From: UBA2336 sp964419145
Lineage (GTDB): Bacteria > Bacteroidota > Bacteroidia > Cytophagales > Cyclobacteriaceae
Assembly: GCA_964419145.1 (NCBI GenBank)
Contig: CAYQOM010000003.1
Location: 62,001-126,000, forward strand
Length of the DNA: 64,000 nucleotides
Reading direction: 5' to 3'
Positions 41,961 to 50,515 of this stretch are shown one piece after another. The stretch's first letter is position 1, and each line of letters begins with the position of its first letter. The notes beneath the pieces were generated by a model that worked only from the letters and a program-made list of their open reading frames with translations, searched no databases and had not been told where the DNA came from. The position numbers and the translations under genes were made by a program.

Positions 41961-42049
41961 TGCGAACGCAGTGAAGCAATCCCCCACTTTGAGGTTGGAA
42001 CGAGATTGCTTCGGTCTCCCGATAGTTATCGGGATCCCTCGCAATGACG
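41955..42049. repeat. 95-bp nested palindromic repeat at receptor gene start
   Basis: Begins CGTCATTGCGA and ends TCGCAATGACG, perfect 11-bp inverted termini. It contains GAAGCAATC...GATTGCTTC and a small hairpin CCCGATA-gt-TATCGGG. This is the form of dispersed intergenic MITE/REP-like elements. On the minus strand it supplies the likely ATG of the TonB receptor. No second copy lies in this window. Confidence 0.8.
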
Positions 42050-42237
42050 AACTTTCTTTTTTTGAGATGGCTTCTTGTATAATCTTACGCATAACGGTCA
42101 ATCTGTCGCTTAAAAACGACAAACATTACCCGGTTGTTTAGCGGATTGGTGTTAAATAATTTAGTTTTTATAGAATTGTTTTACAGGATTTACAGAAATT
42201 TCTCTAACTAGGCATCGAACAACAATAATCACTACTC

Positions 42238-43668
42238 ATGCGCATCGTTTCCACACTCATCGTCTTGTTGCTTTTCACCACAGCCCTTCATGCTCAGAAA
42301 GTTACAGCCAATAAAAAGCAGGTATTGAGTTCCATTGAAAAGCATGCTTCCAAACTAATTGAAACCAGTGATAACATATGGGCGCATGCCGAAATAGCTT
42401 TTCAGGAAACAGCATCCTACCAGGAATTAGCCAATCTGGCAGAAGCCAATGGCTTCAAAGTCGAGCGTGGTGTGGCCGAAATACCAACTGCGTTTGTTGC
42501 CACATACGGCAGCGGCAGTCCGGTGATTGGCATCCTGGGCGAGTTTGATGCCCTGCCCGGCCTCTCTCAAAAAGCCGTACCTAATAAAGATCCCTTAGCA
42601 GAAGGAAAACCCGGTCACGGTTGCGGACATAATTTGTTTGGCACAGCCAGTCTTGGTGCAGCTATCGCGATTAAGGAATTGATTGAGCAAGGCAAACTAA
42701 AAGGCACAATCAAGTTTTTTGGAACACCAGCAGAAGAAAAGTTTTTCGGTAAGCTATGGATGATCCGTGCAGGACTATTCAAGGATGTAGATGTAGTGAT
42801 GGACTGGCATCCTGGAGCGGAAACAAAAGCTGCTGTACAAACCGGATTGGCACTCGTTGACTTTACCGTGGAGTTTAAAGGTCAGGCGGCTCATGCTTCT
42901 GCCGATCCGTGGAACGGACGCAGCGCCTCCGATGCGCTGGAGCTTTATACCACCGGCATCAATTACTACCGCGAACATGTGAAGCCTACCGTGCGCATTC
43001 ATTACCACATACAGGATGGCGGACAGGTGGTAAACGTAGTACCTGATTACGCTCGTTTGTGGGTGCGCGTACGCGATGTAAAGCGCGAAGGCATGAACGA
43101 AGTGTACGAACGTGTTAAAAAGATGGCCGAAGGTGCAGCCATTATGGCTAATGTTGACTATGAAGTAAAATTAGTTTCCGGAATTTATGAAGTGCTCGTG
43201 AACAGAACCGGAGCAGGCTATCTTCAAAAGAACCTGGAATTTCTTGGTCCACTCACGTACACACCTGAAGAAACAGACTTTGCAAAAAAAATACAGGAAG
43301 CCACCGGCAATCCCCAGGTGGGTTTGCACAGTAAAGTTGAACCCTTGGAGGAAACCAAAGAAAATGCCGGAGGCGGCTCTACCGATGTGGGCGATGTGAG
43401 CTGGGTGGCTCCCACTATCCGCTTGAGCGCAGCAACAGCACCCATTGGCACACCGTGGCACTCATGGGCCGTAGTCGCCTGCGGTGGCATGTCCATTGGG
43501 CATAAAGGCATGTTGCATGCATCAAAAGCATTGGCGCTTACTATGGTTGACCTGTATGAAGACCCGAAAAAAGTTGAAGCTGTAAAAGCAGAATTCAAAC
43601 AACGCAGGGGCGACCATGTTTACTCAGGGTTAATTCCGGATGGCCCGCCTCCCATTGGCAAAGAATGA
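42238..43668 (+). CDS. M20-family amidohydrolase (AbgB-like)
   Basis: 476 residues with a signal peptide (VLLLFTTALHAQ). The M20 zinc-peptidase core has GILGEFDALPGLSQ (about 100), HGCGHNLFG (about 128-136) with ligand His and Asp/Glu residues, and GQAAHASADPWNGRSASDALEL. Similar proteins hydrolyse p-aminobenzoyl-glutamate or other N-acyl amino acids. A signal peptide places it in the periplasm. The stop overlaps the next ATG by 4 bp. Confidence 0.88.
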   Translation: MRIVSTLIVLLLFTTALHAQKVTANKKQVLSSIEKHASKLIETSDNIWAHAEIAFQETASYQELANLAEANGFKVERGVAEIPTAFVATYGSGSPVIGILGEFDALPGLSQKAVPNKDPLAEGKPGHGCGHNLFGTASLGAAIAIKELIEQGKLKGTIKFFGTPAEEKFFGKLWMIRAGLFKDVDVVMDWHPGAETKAAVQTGLALVDFTVEFKGQAAHASADPWNGRSASDALELYTTGINYYREHVKPTVRIHYHIQDGGQVVNVVPDYARLWVRVRDVKREGMNEVYERVKKMAEGAAIMANVDYEVKLVSGIYEVLVNRTGAGYLQKNLEFLGPLTYTPEETDFAKKIQEATGNPQVGLHSKVEPLEETKENAGGGSTDVGDVSWVAPTIRLSAATAPIGTPWHSWAVVACGGMSIGHKGMLHASKALALTMVDLYEDPKKVEAVKAEFKQRRGDHVYSGLIPDGPPPIGKE

Positions 43669-44306
43669 AGGAGGCTTACAAAACAGATCAATCACTGGGT
43701 GAAGAAATTGCCAACAGCATCAGCCACGGACTGGGCGCTGTTGGTGGTGTTGTCATTATCCCGTTTTTGATCATCAATGCCATACCGCATGGCGCAGCTG
43801 CTGTAGTGGGCGCGGCTATATTTGGTGCAGCCATCATTATCATGTACCTGAGCTCAACCCTGTACCACGCGTTTCCCATTAGCCGAACCAAAAAGCTATT
43901 TCAGATTTTTGATCACAGCGCCATTTACGTACTCATAGCCGGAACCTACACGCCCTTTGCGCTCGGCATTTTGCAAGGCTTTTGGGGCTGGGTGATGTTA
44001 AGCGTTATGTGGACGTTAGCCATTGCCGGCATTGTTTTCAAATCCATTGCCGGCACACGCAAGAATATACTCTCCACTATTTTATATGTGGCCATGGGTT
44101 GGATGGGCATACTGATGATAAAACCCCTGACGGCCAACATGGAACGTGAAGGACTGTACTGGCTGTTGGCTGGCGGAGTTTCCTATACCGCAGGTGTTAT
44201 CTTCTACCTGATGAAGCGATTACCCTATGCCCATTTTATCTGGCACCTGTTTGTGCTGGGCGGTACGGCTTGCCATGTGGTTACGGTGATGCGGTTTGCG
44301 AATTGA
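43665..44306 (+). CDS. Hemolysin III / YqfA-type (PAQR) membrane protein
   Basis: 213 residues, seven TM segments, with the PAQR signatures: an S-N-x-I-S-H-G-x-G start (NSISHGLGAVGG), YLSSTLYHAF, IFDHSAIYVLIAGTYTPF and a final HFIWHLFVLGGTACH. Family members may have ceramidase or metal-dependent hydrolase activity, and the name hemolysin is historical. The start overlaps the M20 gene (ATGA). Confidence 0.93.
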   Translation: MKEAYKTDQSLGEEIANSISHGLGAVGGVVIIPFLIINAIPHGAAAVVGAAIFGAAIIIMYLSSTLYHAFPISRTKKLFQIFDHSAIYVLIAGTYTPFALGILQGFWGWVMLSVMWTLAIAGIVFKSIAGTRKNILSTILYVAMGWMGILMIKPLTANMEREGLYWLLAGGVSYTAGVIFYLMKRLPYAHFIWHLFVLGGTACHVVTVMRFAN

Positions 44307-44398
44307 TTCATAATAATAGAATCCGGTTGGCAGTTCAAATAGGAGTTTCTCATATGCCTAAAGGAAGACTTGGTATGCCTTTCTGATTTAAATATTAT

Positions 44399-44470
44399 AA
44401 CCACATAGGCACATAAGTACACATAGAAAAATGGCAAAACCAACTATGTGCTCTATGTGTCTATGTGGTT
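44399..44470. repeat. Dispersed palindrome, ACCACATAGGCACATA type, copy 1
   Basis: 72-bp imperfect palindrome: AACCACATAGGCACATAAG at the left and CTATGTGTCTATGTGGTT at the right are near-complementary. The same type occurs at 49721-49793; a related half with CACAAAG is at 46729-46767. It sits in the gap after hemolysin III, before the ArsC gene end. Confidence 0.85.
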
Positions 44471-44495
44471 AATCAAACAAGGTTACTCTCCAGTT

Positions 44496-44840
44496 TTAAA
44501 ATGTATTTTTATACACCCCCTCATCAAACCCTAACGCCAACACCTTGCCGTCCTTTTCAATCAACGGCCGCTTGATTACACTGGTCTTATCCAGCATTAA
44601 GGCAATGGCGGCTTTTTCGTTGGTAACTTTCTTTTGAACGGCTTCATCCAACTGGCGCCAGGTGGTGCCGCGTTTGTTTACCAGGCTCTCCCACCCTACC
44701 TGTTTGCACCACGCTTTCAGTTTGGCTTCGGTAATGCCTTTTGATTTATAGTCATGAAAGTCGAATTCAATTTTTTTCTTTTTTAACCATTCAAGGGCAG
44801 ACTTTACAGTGTTGCAGTTTTTGATTCCATAAACAATCAT
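44496..44840 (-). CDS. ArsC/Spx-family reductase-like protein
   Basis: 114 residues with the ArsC thioredoxin-like fold: IKNCNTVKSALEWL (Cys9), then KGITEAKLKAW, and TSVIKRPLIEKDGKVL near the C-terminus, typical of the YffB/Spx subgroup. It has a single N-terminal Cys and no CxxC. Spx acts on RNA polymerase, YffB is of unknown role, and arsenate reduction cannot be assumed. The gene ends 26 bp from a dispersed palindrome and lies downstream of DUF885 on the same strand. Confidence 0.88.
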   Translation of the reverse strand: MIVYGIKNCNTVKSALEWLKKKKIEFDFHDYKSKGITEAKLKAWCKQVGWESLVNKRGTTWRQLDEAVQKKVTNEKAAIALMLDKTSVIKRPLIEKDGKVLALGFDEGVYKNTF

Positions 44841-44856
44841 ATCGCGATTTTGGATT

Positions 44857-46623
44857 TTAGAGTTCGGATTTTGAATTTAACGTTTGCTCAATATACGCAT
44901 CTACCTGTGCTTCCAGCTGTGTTAGTGGCACAGAGCCGTTTTGAAGAATGGCCTGATGGAAGGCCCCGATCTTAAACTGATCACCCAATGCTTCTTCCGC
45001 TTTCTTTCGCAAGGCTTTAATTTTTATTTCACCAATCTTATAACTCACCGCCTGACCGGGCCAACCAATGTACCGATCGATTTCGGTGGTTACTTCATGC
45101 AACGACAGTGCAGTATTTTCAGCTAAGTAGTTCAAGGCTTGTTCGCGTGTCCACCCTTTGTAATGAATACCGGTGTCCACCACCAACCGGCAAGCACGCC
45201 ACATCTCGTACGTGTAGCGCCCGAACAAGTCGTATGGCGTGGTGTACATGCCCATCTCCTCACCCAGGTATTCGCTGTACAACCCCCAGCCTTCACCAAA
45301 GGCACTGATGTAATAACGATTTCGAAAACCGGGCAAGTCTTTCAGTTCTGCAGCCAGCATAATCTGTAAGTGATGGCCGGGTACAGCTTCGTGTAGCGTA
45401 AGCGCGGGCAACGTATACAACGTGCGACTCTTTAAGTTGTAGGTGTTTACCCAATAAATTCCGGCACGCTTACCATCCCACGAGCCCGGTACATACCGTC
45501 CACCGGTGTAGGTTGGCGCGATGGCATCGGGCACAGGTTCAACCGTAAACGGCAGGCTGTAAAGTTTATCGAAAAGTTTTGGAAGCCCGGCTTCAGCCTT
45601 CTTGCTCAACCACGCAGCATAGCTCAATAGTTCTTGTGGTGTTTTCGCATAGAACTGTGGATCGGTACGCAAGAATTTAAGAAAGTCGGCAAATGAACCT
45701 GTAAAGTTCAGCTTGTTAATGATTTCGTTCATCGATGCCCGAATGCGTGCCACTTCAGCCAGCCCTAGGTTATGCACAGAATCGGGCGTTAAGGGTAGCG
45801 TTGAAAAATGAAGCACACGGTTTTCATAGTATTCTTTTCCTCCAGGTACAAATGAAATTCCGGGTTGCTCGCGAGCGGCTTGCAGGTAATCGCTACCGAT
45901 GTAGTCATACATTTCCTGATAGGTGCGCTGAAGTGACGACACCACTGTCTCAGCTTTTTGCAACACAGACTGCCTGTCCGTTTCATCGATACTTTCAGGA
46001 AGTGTGGTAAATGGAGTGTAAAACGTAAGCTGTTTATAATCAGAAACCACATAGGGCTTCATCAGCAAAAGCGTATTGTTCGCAATTACCTTTGGTGCAA
46101 CAATGCCATCCTTCACGCCTTGTTTCAATAAGTCGAGGTTTTCACGCAACCGCTTTTCGTAGTTTGGCAGCCATCCCAAATAGCCTTGAAAGTCCTCAAT
46201 CGCTTTAAAAGGCAACCGCGAAAAGGAATAGCCCATGGTATTATAAAAACCACCTTCGGCATTAAACGGAATCAGGTACATCCGGAAGCGAACGAGATCA
46301 ACCTGATCCTGCAAATCCATCATCATTAACTGTTTGCTGATGCGATCCTGCTCATCCAAGGATGCATCATCTATACTTTTTAATTGGCCAATAAATACTT
46401 CCAGGCTATCGGCCCGTTGTTGTTGCGCAGGTTCGGCAACGGACGACCACGCTCCTTTCGGGTGAAGGCCCTGTGAAACGCTATCCTCCGATGACTCATT
46501 GAATTTTTCAATCGAATCGAACAGGCTGATCAGGCGATCGTGTGGTGTAGCAGAATCAGTTTTATCCTGTTTTGGTGAACACGAAATGAGTAACGCCAAC
46601 ACAGCAAGGAACATGTTTTTCAT
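44857..46623 (-). CDS. DUF885-family lipoprotein metallopeptidase
   Basis: 588 residues with a lipoprotein signal (LALLISC, Cys about 15). DUF885 core with the zinc-site helix LHEAVPGHHLQ (HExxxHH pattern) near residue 400 and a downstream EGWGLYSEYLGEE Glu. Similar proteins are thermolysin-like peptidases anchored to the envelope. A start at 46623 gives a clean signal. It lies 16 bp from the ArsC gene, which is probably in the same transcript. Confidence 0.9.
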   Translation of the reverse strand: MKNMFLAVLALLISCSPKQDKTDSATPHDRLISLFDSIEKFNESSEDSVSQGLHPKGAWSSVAEPAQQQRADSLEVFIGQLKSIDDASLDEQDRISKQLMMMDLQDQVDLVRFRMYLIPFNAEGGFYNTMGYSFSRLPFKAIEDFQGYLGWLPNYEKRLRENLDLLKQGVKDGIVAPKVIANNTLLLMKPYVVSDYKQLTFYTPFTTLPESIDETDRQSVLQKAETVVSSLQRTYQEMYDYIGSDYLQAAREQPGISFVPGGKEYYENRVLHFSTLPLTPDSVHNLGLAEVARIRASMNEIINKLNFTGSFADFLKFLRTDPQFYAKTPQELLSYAAWLSKKAEAGLPKLFDKLYSLPFTVEPVPDAIAPTYTGGRYVPGSWDGKRAGIYWVNTYNLKSRTLYTLPALTLHEAVPGHHLQIMLAAELKDLPGFRNRYYISAFGEGWGLYSEYLGEEMGMYTTPYDLFGRYTYEMWRACRLVVDTGIHYKGWTREQALNYLAENTALSLHEVTTEIDRYIGWPGQAVSYKIGEIKIKALRKKAEEALGDQFKIGAFHQAILQNGSVPLTQLEAQVDAYIEQTLNSKSEL

Positions 46624-46728
46624 TGTCTCAGATTTAGCTCAATAAATTTAAAGGAAATCTGTGAGTTCTGATCGATCAAGTGAAGCCACTTGCGTATTTA
46701 TTCTGAGTTCCTTAGCAGAAATTTATTA

Positions 46729-46767
46729 AACCACAAAGCGCACCAAGTAGGCACAAAGGTCACGAAG
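46729..46767. repeat. Half repeat of the CACAAAG/ACATAG family overlapping trpA end
   Basis: AACCACAAAGCGCACCAAG-type tract running to CACGAAG. It resembles one arm of the palindromes at 44399 and 49721, with A-A-A-G in place of A-T-A-G. It overlaps the last two codons and stop of trpA, suggesting insertion or spread at a gene end. Confidence 0.6.
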
Positions 46768-47542
46768 CTTTGCTCTTAAGTAAGGATACAAAATTCTGAA
46801 TATCAGCAGGAATATCGTTCGACTGCTTGAGCATATTAATAAACGCGCTGCCAACAATCGCGCCTGCGCCATACGTGCATGCTGTTGAAAACGTTTCAGC
46901 ATTGGAAATACCAAAGCCGATCAGGAATTGGTTTTTCAGATTCATGCGCTTCAATCGTTCAAAGTACTGCACCTGATCCGTCTGAAAACCTTCCCTCGCT
47001 CCGGTGGTACTGGAGGAGGAAACAGCGTATATGAAGGCGTCAGTTGCCTGATCAATTTTACGAATGCGGGCTTCCGATGTGGTGGGCGATATGAGAAAAA
47101 TATTTCTCAGTCCTGCTTGTTCCATCGACTGTCTGTAAATCGATTCATATTCATCGAAAGGCATATCGGGCAATATGAGCCCATCAACTCCGGCTTTTGC
47201 AGCATCCACAAAAAGTTTATTCATGCCGTATTGCATCACCGGGTTCAGGTATCCCATTAAAATAATCGGGATGTAGACTTGCTTCCGCAGCTCGCGCACC
47301 TGCTCCAGCAAAAGTTTCAGCGTCATGCCGTTATCAATAGCTTGTTTGCTGCTCTGCTGAATCACAGGACCATCGGCTATGGGATCGGAAAACGGAATAC
47401 CAATTTCAATCAGATCGACACCGGCTTGTTGCAAACTCAACGCAATCGTTCCGGTATCATTCAATGATGGGAAACCCGCGGTAAAAAATACCGATAAAAT
47501 ATTCTGTTTCTTCTTTGAAAAAAGTTCTTCAATGCGATTCAT
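46760..47542 (-). CDS. trpA: Tryptophan synthase alpha chain
   Basis: 260 residues from the ATG at 47542, chosen because MNRIEELFSKKKQNILSVFF is the usual TrpA start. An ATG at 47560 would overlap the previous gene. Catalytic regions: IEIGIPFSDPIADGP (Glu/Asp site, about 45-60), GLILPDMPFDE (about 125-135) and a VGSAF phosphate-binding loop near 230. It cleaves indole-3-glycerol phosphate to indole for TrpB. It is the last gene of the trp operon, separated from trpB by a DUF1684 gene. Confidence 0.95.
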   Translation of the reverse strand: MNRIEELFSKKKQNILSVFFTAGFPSLNDTGTIALSLQQAGVDLIEIGIPFSDPIADGPVIQQSSKQAIDNGMTLKLLLEQVRELRKQVYIPIILMGYLNPVMQYGMNKLFVDAAKAGVDGLILPDMPFDEYESIYRQSMEQAGLRNIFLISPTTSEARIRKIDQATDAFIYAVSSSSTTGAREGFQTDQVQYFERLKRMNLKNQFLIGFGISNAETFSTACTYGAGAIVGSAFINMLKQSNDIPADIQNFVSLLKSKAS

Positions 47543-47546
47543 AGTC

Positions 47547-48455
47547 TCAATGTGTTCCATAGTTCTTCTCTCCTGCCGGGATGGCGAACGGTAATATGTT
47601 TTGTTTCGGGGGCAACGGACAAGTGGCAAATTCGGTAAAGGCACAAGGCGGATTGTAGGCTTTGTTAAAATCGATAATTACACGATCGCCTTCTTTCGGA
47701 ACGGGCACATACATGTACCTGCCCGCACCATACGTTTCGCGGGCATTGGTCTCGTCTCCAAAAATGATAAAGAACTCATCGCCACCTTCATCCAATGCAT
47801 CCAGTGTGTATTCCTTGCCATCGTATTCAAATACCAATGTACCTACTGAGCGTTGCGGACCGGTTTGTCCCAATACATTGGTTACTTCGATGGTGCGCGA
47901 AGAGTCGGCCCATTCCACACGACCTTCCAGGCGCCATTTCGGATCAATGAGGAAACATTCAATGCGTGTAAATGACTTCAACAGCGGATTTTCAAAATCG
48001 CGCAGGCGCACGCCATATTTGTCATCGCGTTTGATCACAAACCAGCGGAGTGATCCGTGTGCAGCAATTATTCTTGATGAGTCCGGATGATACAGCACAC
48101 CTGATGAAGAGGCCTGATCATTAAGACCAATCGAAACACCTGGCGCTGACTCAAGTGTTACAACACCTTGCTTCAGCAACATAAATCCACCTCGCTCAGC
48201 AATCCTTCCTCCCGGAAAAACCAGATCATTTTCCTTACCACTCCCAAACGTATTAATTCCCTCCTTCAACCAAAACAACCCCGCCAAGTTCACCCAACCT
48301 TCTTCGCTTACCTGGTATGCATTCCTTTTTTGTTGCCATTCCTCAATTTCTTTGAAATAGTCATCCTCATCCAAATCACTTGCTGGCTTTTCTTTAAAAT
48401 TGCATCCTGCAATTGTTATGAATAAAAGAATAAAGAGCCTAAGAACATTCATCAT
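47547..48455 (-). CDS. DUF1684 lipoprotein inserted in the trp operon
   Basis: 302 residues with a lipoprotein signal (FITIAGCNFKE). A DUF1684 domain follows (EEWQQKRNAYQ, GWVNLAGLFWLKEG, FIIFGDETNARETYGAGRYMYV, DFNKAYNPPCAF). The family is of unknown function. It lies between trpB and trpA in the same orientation, and its TGA lies just before the trpA ATG, so it is very likely co-transcribed. A direct role in tryptophan metabolism is not supported by the domain; chance insertion is the simplest view. Confidence 0.87.
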   Translation of the reverse strand: MMNVLRLFILLFITIAGCNFKEKPASDLDEDDYFKEIEEWQQKRNAYQVSEEGWVNLAGLFWLKEGINTFGSGKENDLVFPGGRIAERGGFMLLKQGVVTLESAPGVSIGLNDQASSSGVLYHPDSSRIIAAHGSLRWFVIKRDDKYGVRLRDFENPLLKSFTRIECFLIDPKWRLEGRVEWADSSRTIEVTNVLGQTGPQRSVGTLVFEYDGKEYTLDALDEGGDEFFIIFGDETNARETYGAGRYMYVPVPKEGDRVIIDFNKAYNPPCAFTEFATCPLPPKQNILPFAIPAGEKNYGTH

Positions 48456-48497
48456 AAATCTGAAATCTTAAATCAACAATATCTTAAATCTTAAATT

Positions 48498-49679
48498 TTA
48501 ATACTTCCCCCACCGAATATACGTCTCCAAATCCTTATCTCCCCTTCCGGAAAGATTCACGACCACCACATCACCCGGATTAAATTCCATTTTACTCAAC
48601 ACTGCAATAGCGTGAGCTGTCTCAATAGCCGGTATAATCCCTTCCGTACGACTAAGTTCAATTCCGGCACGCATAGCCTCGTCATCAGTAGCGCTGAGAA
48701 ATTGTACACGTCCCGTTTCAAATAAATGTGCATGCAGCGGGCCAATGCCCGGGTAATCCAGACCGGCTGAGATGGAGTAAGGTTCTTCCACCTGGCCATC
48801 TTCGGTTTGCATCAGTAACGTTTTACTTCCGTGCAAAACACCTGGCTTGCCCAAAACTGTAGTTGCTGCGGATTCACCTGAGGTTAATCCTTTTCCGGCA
48901 GCCTCCACACCGATCAGGTTAACATGATCATCATCCAGAAAATGATAAAAAGCCCCCGCAGCATTTGAACCCCCACCCACACAGGCCAATACATAGTCGG
49001 GATAGGGATTACCCTCGATTTCATTCAATTGCTTCTTCATCTCTTCGCTGATCACCGATTGAAACCGCGCAACCATATCCGGAAAAGGATGCGGACCAAC
49101 CACAGAGCCAATAATATAATGTGTGTCTGTCGGGTGATTGATCCAATGGCGCATGGCTTCGTTGGTAGCATCTTTCAACGTCATGTTACCCGAAGTGGCC
49201 GGAACCACTTTTGTTCCCAGGATGCGCATCCGTTCTACATTGGGACGCTGTCGTTCCATATCCAGTTGACCCATGTATACGATGCACTCCATGCCCATCA
49301 ACGCACAAACGGTAGCCGTAGCCACACCATGCTGACCGGCACCAGTCTCGGCAATGATTTTTTGCTTGCCTAAACGTTTGGCTAACAATATCTGGCCGAT
49401 CGTGTTATTGATTTTATGTGCACCGGTATGACATAGGTCTTCCCGCTTCAGATAAATTTTTGCACGGTATTGTTCCGACAGGCGGGCTGCGAAATATAAC
49501 GGAGTAGGGCGGCCAACGTAATCCCGAAGTAGCTGATGAAACTCTTGCTGAAAAGAATCATGCTGAATGATGCTCAGGTAATTCTCCCGAAGTTCTTCAA
49601 TATTTGGATACAACATTTCTGGAATGTAGGCTCCGCCAAAATTCCCGAAATAACCTCTTTCATTTACGTGGTAATTCAT
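48498..49679 (-). CDS. trpB: Tryptophan synthase beta chain
   Basis: 393 residues. PLP-Lys motif in HTGAHKINN (Lys about 87), GAGQHGVATAT, GGGSNAAGAF (phosphate loop) and the C-terminal NLSGRGDKDL all match TrpB. It joins indole and serine to tryptophan and works with TrpA. A palindromic repeat fills much of the 113-bp gap to trpF. Confidence is high. Confidence 0.97.
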   Translation of the reverse strand: MNYHVNERGYFGNFGGAYIPEMLYPNIEELRENYLSIIQHDSFQQEFHQLLRDYVGRPTPLYFAARLSEQYRAKIYLKREDLCHTGAHKINNTIGQILLAKRLGKQKIIAETGAGQHGVATATVCALMGMECIVYMGQLDMERQRPNVERMRILGTKVVPATSGNMTLKDATNEAMRHWINHPTDTHYIIGSVVGPHPFPDMVARFQSVISEEMKKQLNEIEGNPYPDYVLACVGGGSNAAGAFYHFLDDDHVNLIGVEAAGKGLTSGESAATTVLGKPGVLHGSKTLLMQTEDGQVEEPYSISAGLDYPGIGPLHAHLFETGRVQFLSATDDEAMRAGIELSRTEGIIPAIETAHAIAVLSKMEFNPGDVVVVNLSGRGDKDLETYIRWGKY

Positions 49680-49720
49680 AAGCGTTAATTTACTTACACC
49701 TTTTCTCTAATCGATTTTTT

Positions 49721-49793
49721 AACCACATAGGCACATAAGTTCACATAGGAAATTATTCAAAGAAATTTATGTGTGCTATGTGTCTATGTGGTT
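49721..49793. repeat. Dispersed palindrome, ACCACATAGGCACATA type, copy 2
   Basis: 73-bp imperfect palindrome with the same arms as 44399-44470 (AACCACATAGGCACATAAG ... CTATGTGTCTATGTGGTT). Its right end is the first base of the trpF stop codon. It lies inside the trp operon between trpF and trpB and could fold in the mRNA. Confidence 0.85.
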
Positions 49794-50425
49794 CATATTA
49801 TATTCTCCAATTTCTTAATCACTTCTTTAATCAATAAAACATTCTTGGCACCCGGAGAATCCTCTACTCCACTGTTCAAATCAAGTGCATGCAAATTCAT
49901 CAGTTTCAACCGTTGAACATGCTGAATGTTCTCGACCGTTAACCCTCCACTCAAAAAAAACGGAATTTCCTGGTCGTACTGATCCAGTATCGACCAATCA
50001 AATACCTGTGCATTGCCTCCATAATGCTTTCCTTTTGTATCAAATAAAAAAAAGTCCACAACTTTTTTATAAGGCCGTGTCACTGAAAAATCAAATGCTT
50101 CATCCACCCTGAAAACCTTAATCACCCCTACTCCTTCCTGCTTCAGTTGTTCACAGACGGCTACGGATTCATCTCCATGAAGCTGCACATGCGAGAGATT
50201 ATGTCTGGCACGCAATTCAATCATCCGATCCACTTGTTCATTTACAAACACACCTACCCGATGAATAGCGTTATTTAAACCAACAGGTATTTGAAAATCC
50301 TCACCCACATACCGTGGAGATGGCGGATAAAAAATAAACCCCATATAATCCGGAAGAAGCTTTCCAACCTCCAACATATTGGAAGCATCTCTCATACCAC
50401 AAATCTTCAACTTAACCACTTTCAC
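49793..50425 (-). CDS. trpF: Phosphoribosylanthranilate isomerase
   Basis: 210 residues, the usual length. CGM near residue 9 (LKICGM), MGFIFYPPSPRYV (about 30-43), VQLHGDES near 79, and the C-terminal LDLNSGVEDSPGAKN near 187. It converts PRA to CdRP. A 7-bp tandem repeat occupies the gap to trpC. Its stop touches the palindromic repeat at 49721-49793. Confidence 0.95.
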   Translation of the reverse strand: MKVVKLKICGMRDASNMLEVGKLLPDYMGFIFYPPSPRYVGEDFQIPVGLNNAIHRVGVFVNEQVDRMIELRARHNLSHVQLHGDESVAVCEQLKQEGVGVIKVFRVDEAFDFSVTRPYKKVVDFFLFDTKGKHYGGNAQVFDWSILDQYDQEIPFFLSGGLTVENIQHVQRLKLMNLHALDLNSGVEDSPGAKNVLLIKEVIKKLENII

Positions 50426-50464
50426 CTATCTTTTAATCATCTCCAACAACTCTAAATTGCCACA

Positions 50465-50506
50465 ACTCGTAACGCGAAACTCGCAGCTCGGAATTCGTAA
50501 CTCAAT
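50465..50506. repeat. Six tandem 7-bp units between trpF and trpC
   Basis: ACTCGTA ACGCGAA ACTCGCA, then GCTCGGA ATTCGTA ACTCAAT: six degenerate copies of a 7-mer with a C-G core, in the 90-bp gap between two trp genes. Confidence 0.7.
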
Positions 50507-50515
50507 ACCCGCACC

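Noticed and set aside
44496..44840. Arsenate resistance gene
   Set aside because: ArsC-fold, but of the Spx/YffB subgroup and without ars neighbours, so no arsenic role can be claimed.
50465..50506. Possible CRISPR-like array
   Set aside because: Units are 7 bp, contiguous and degenerate with no spacers. No cas genes occur in the window.
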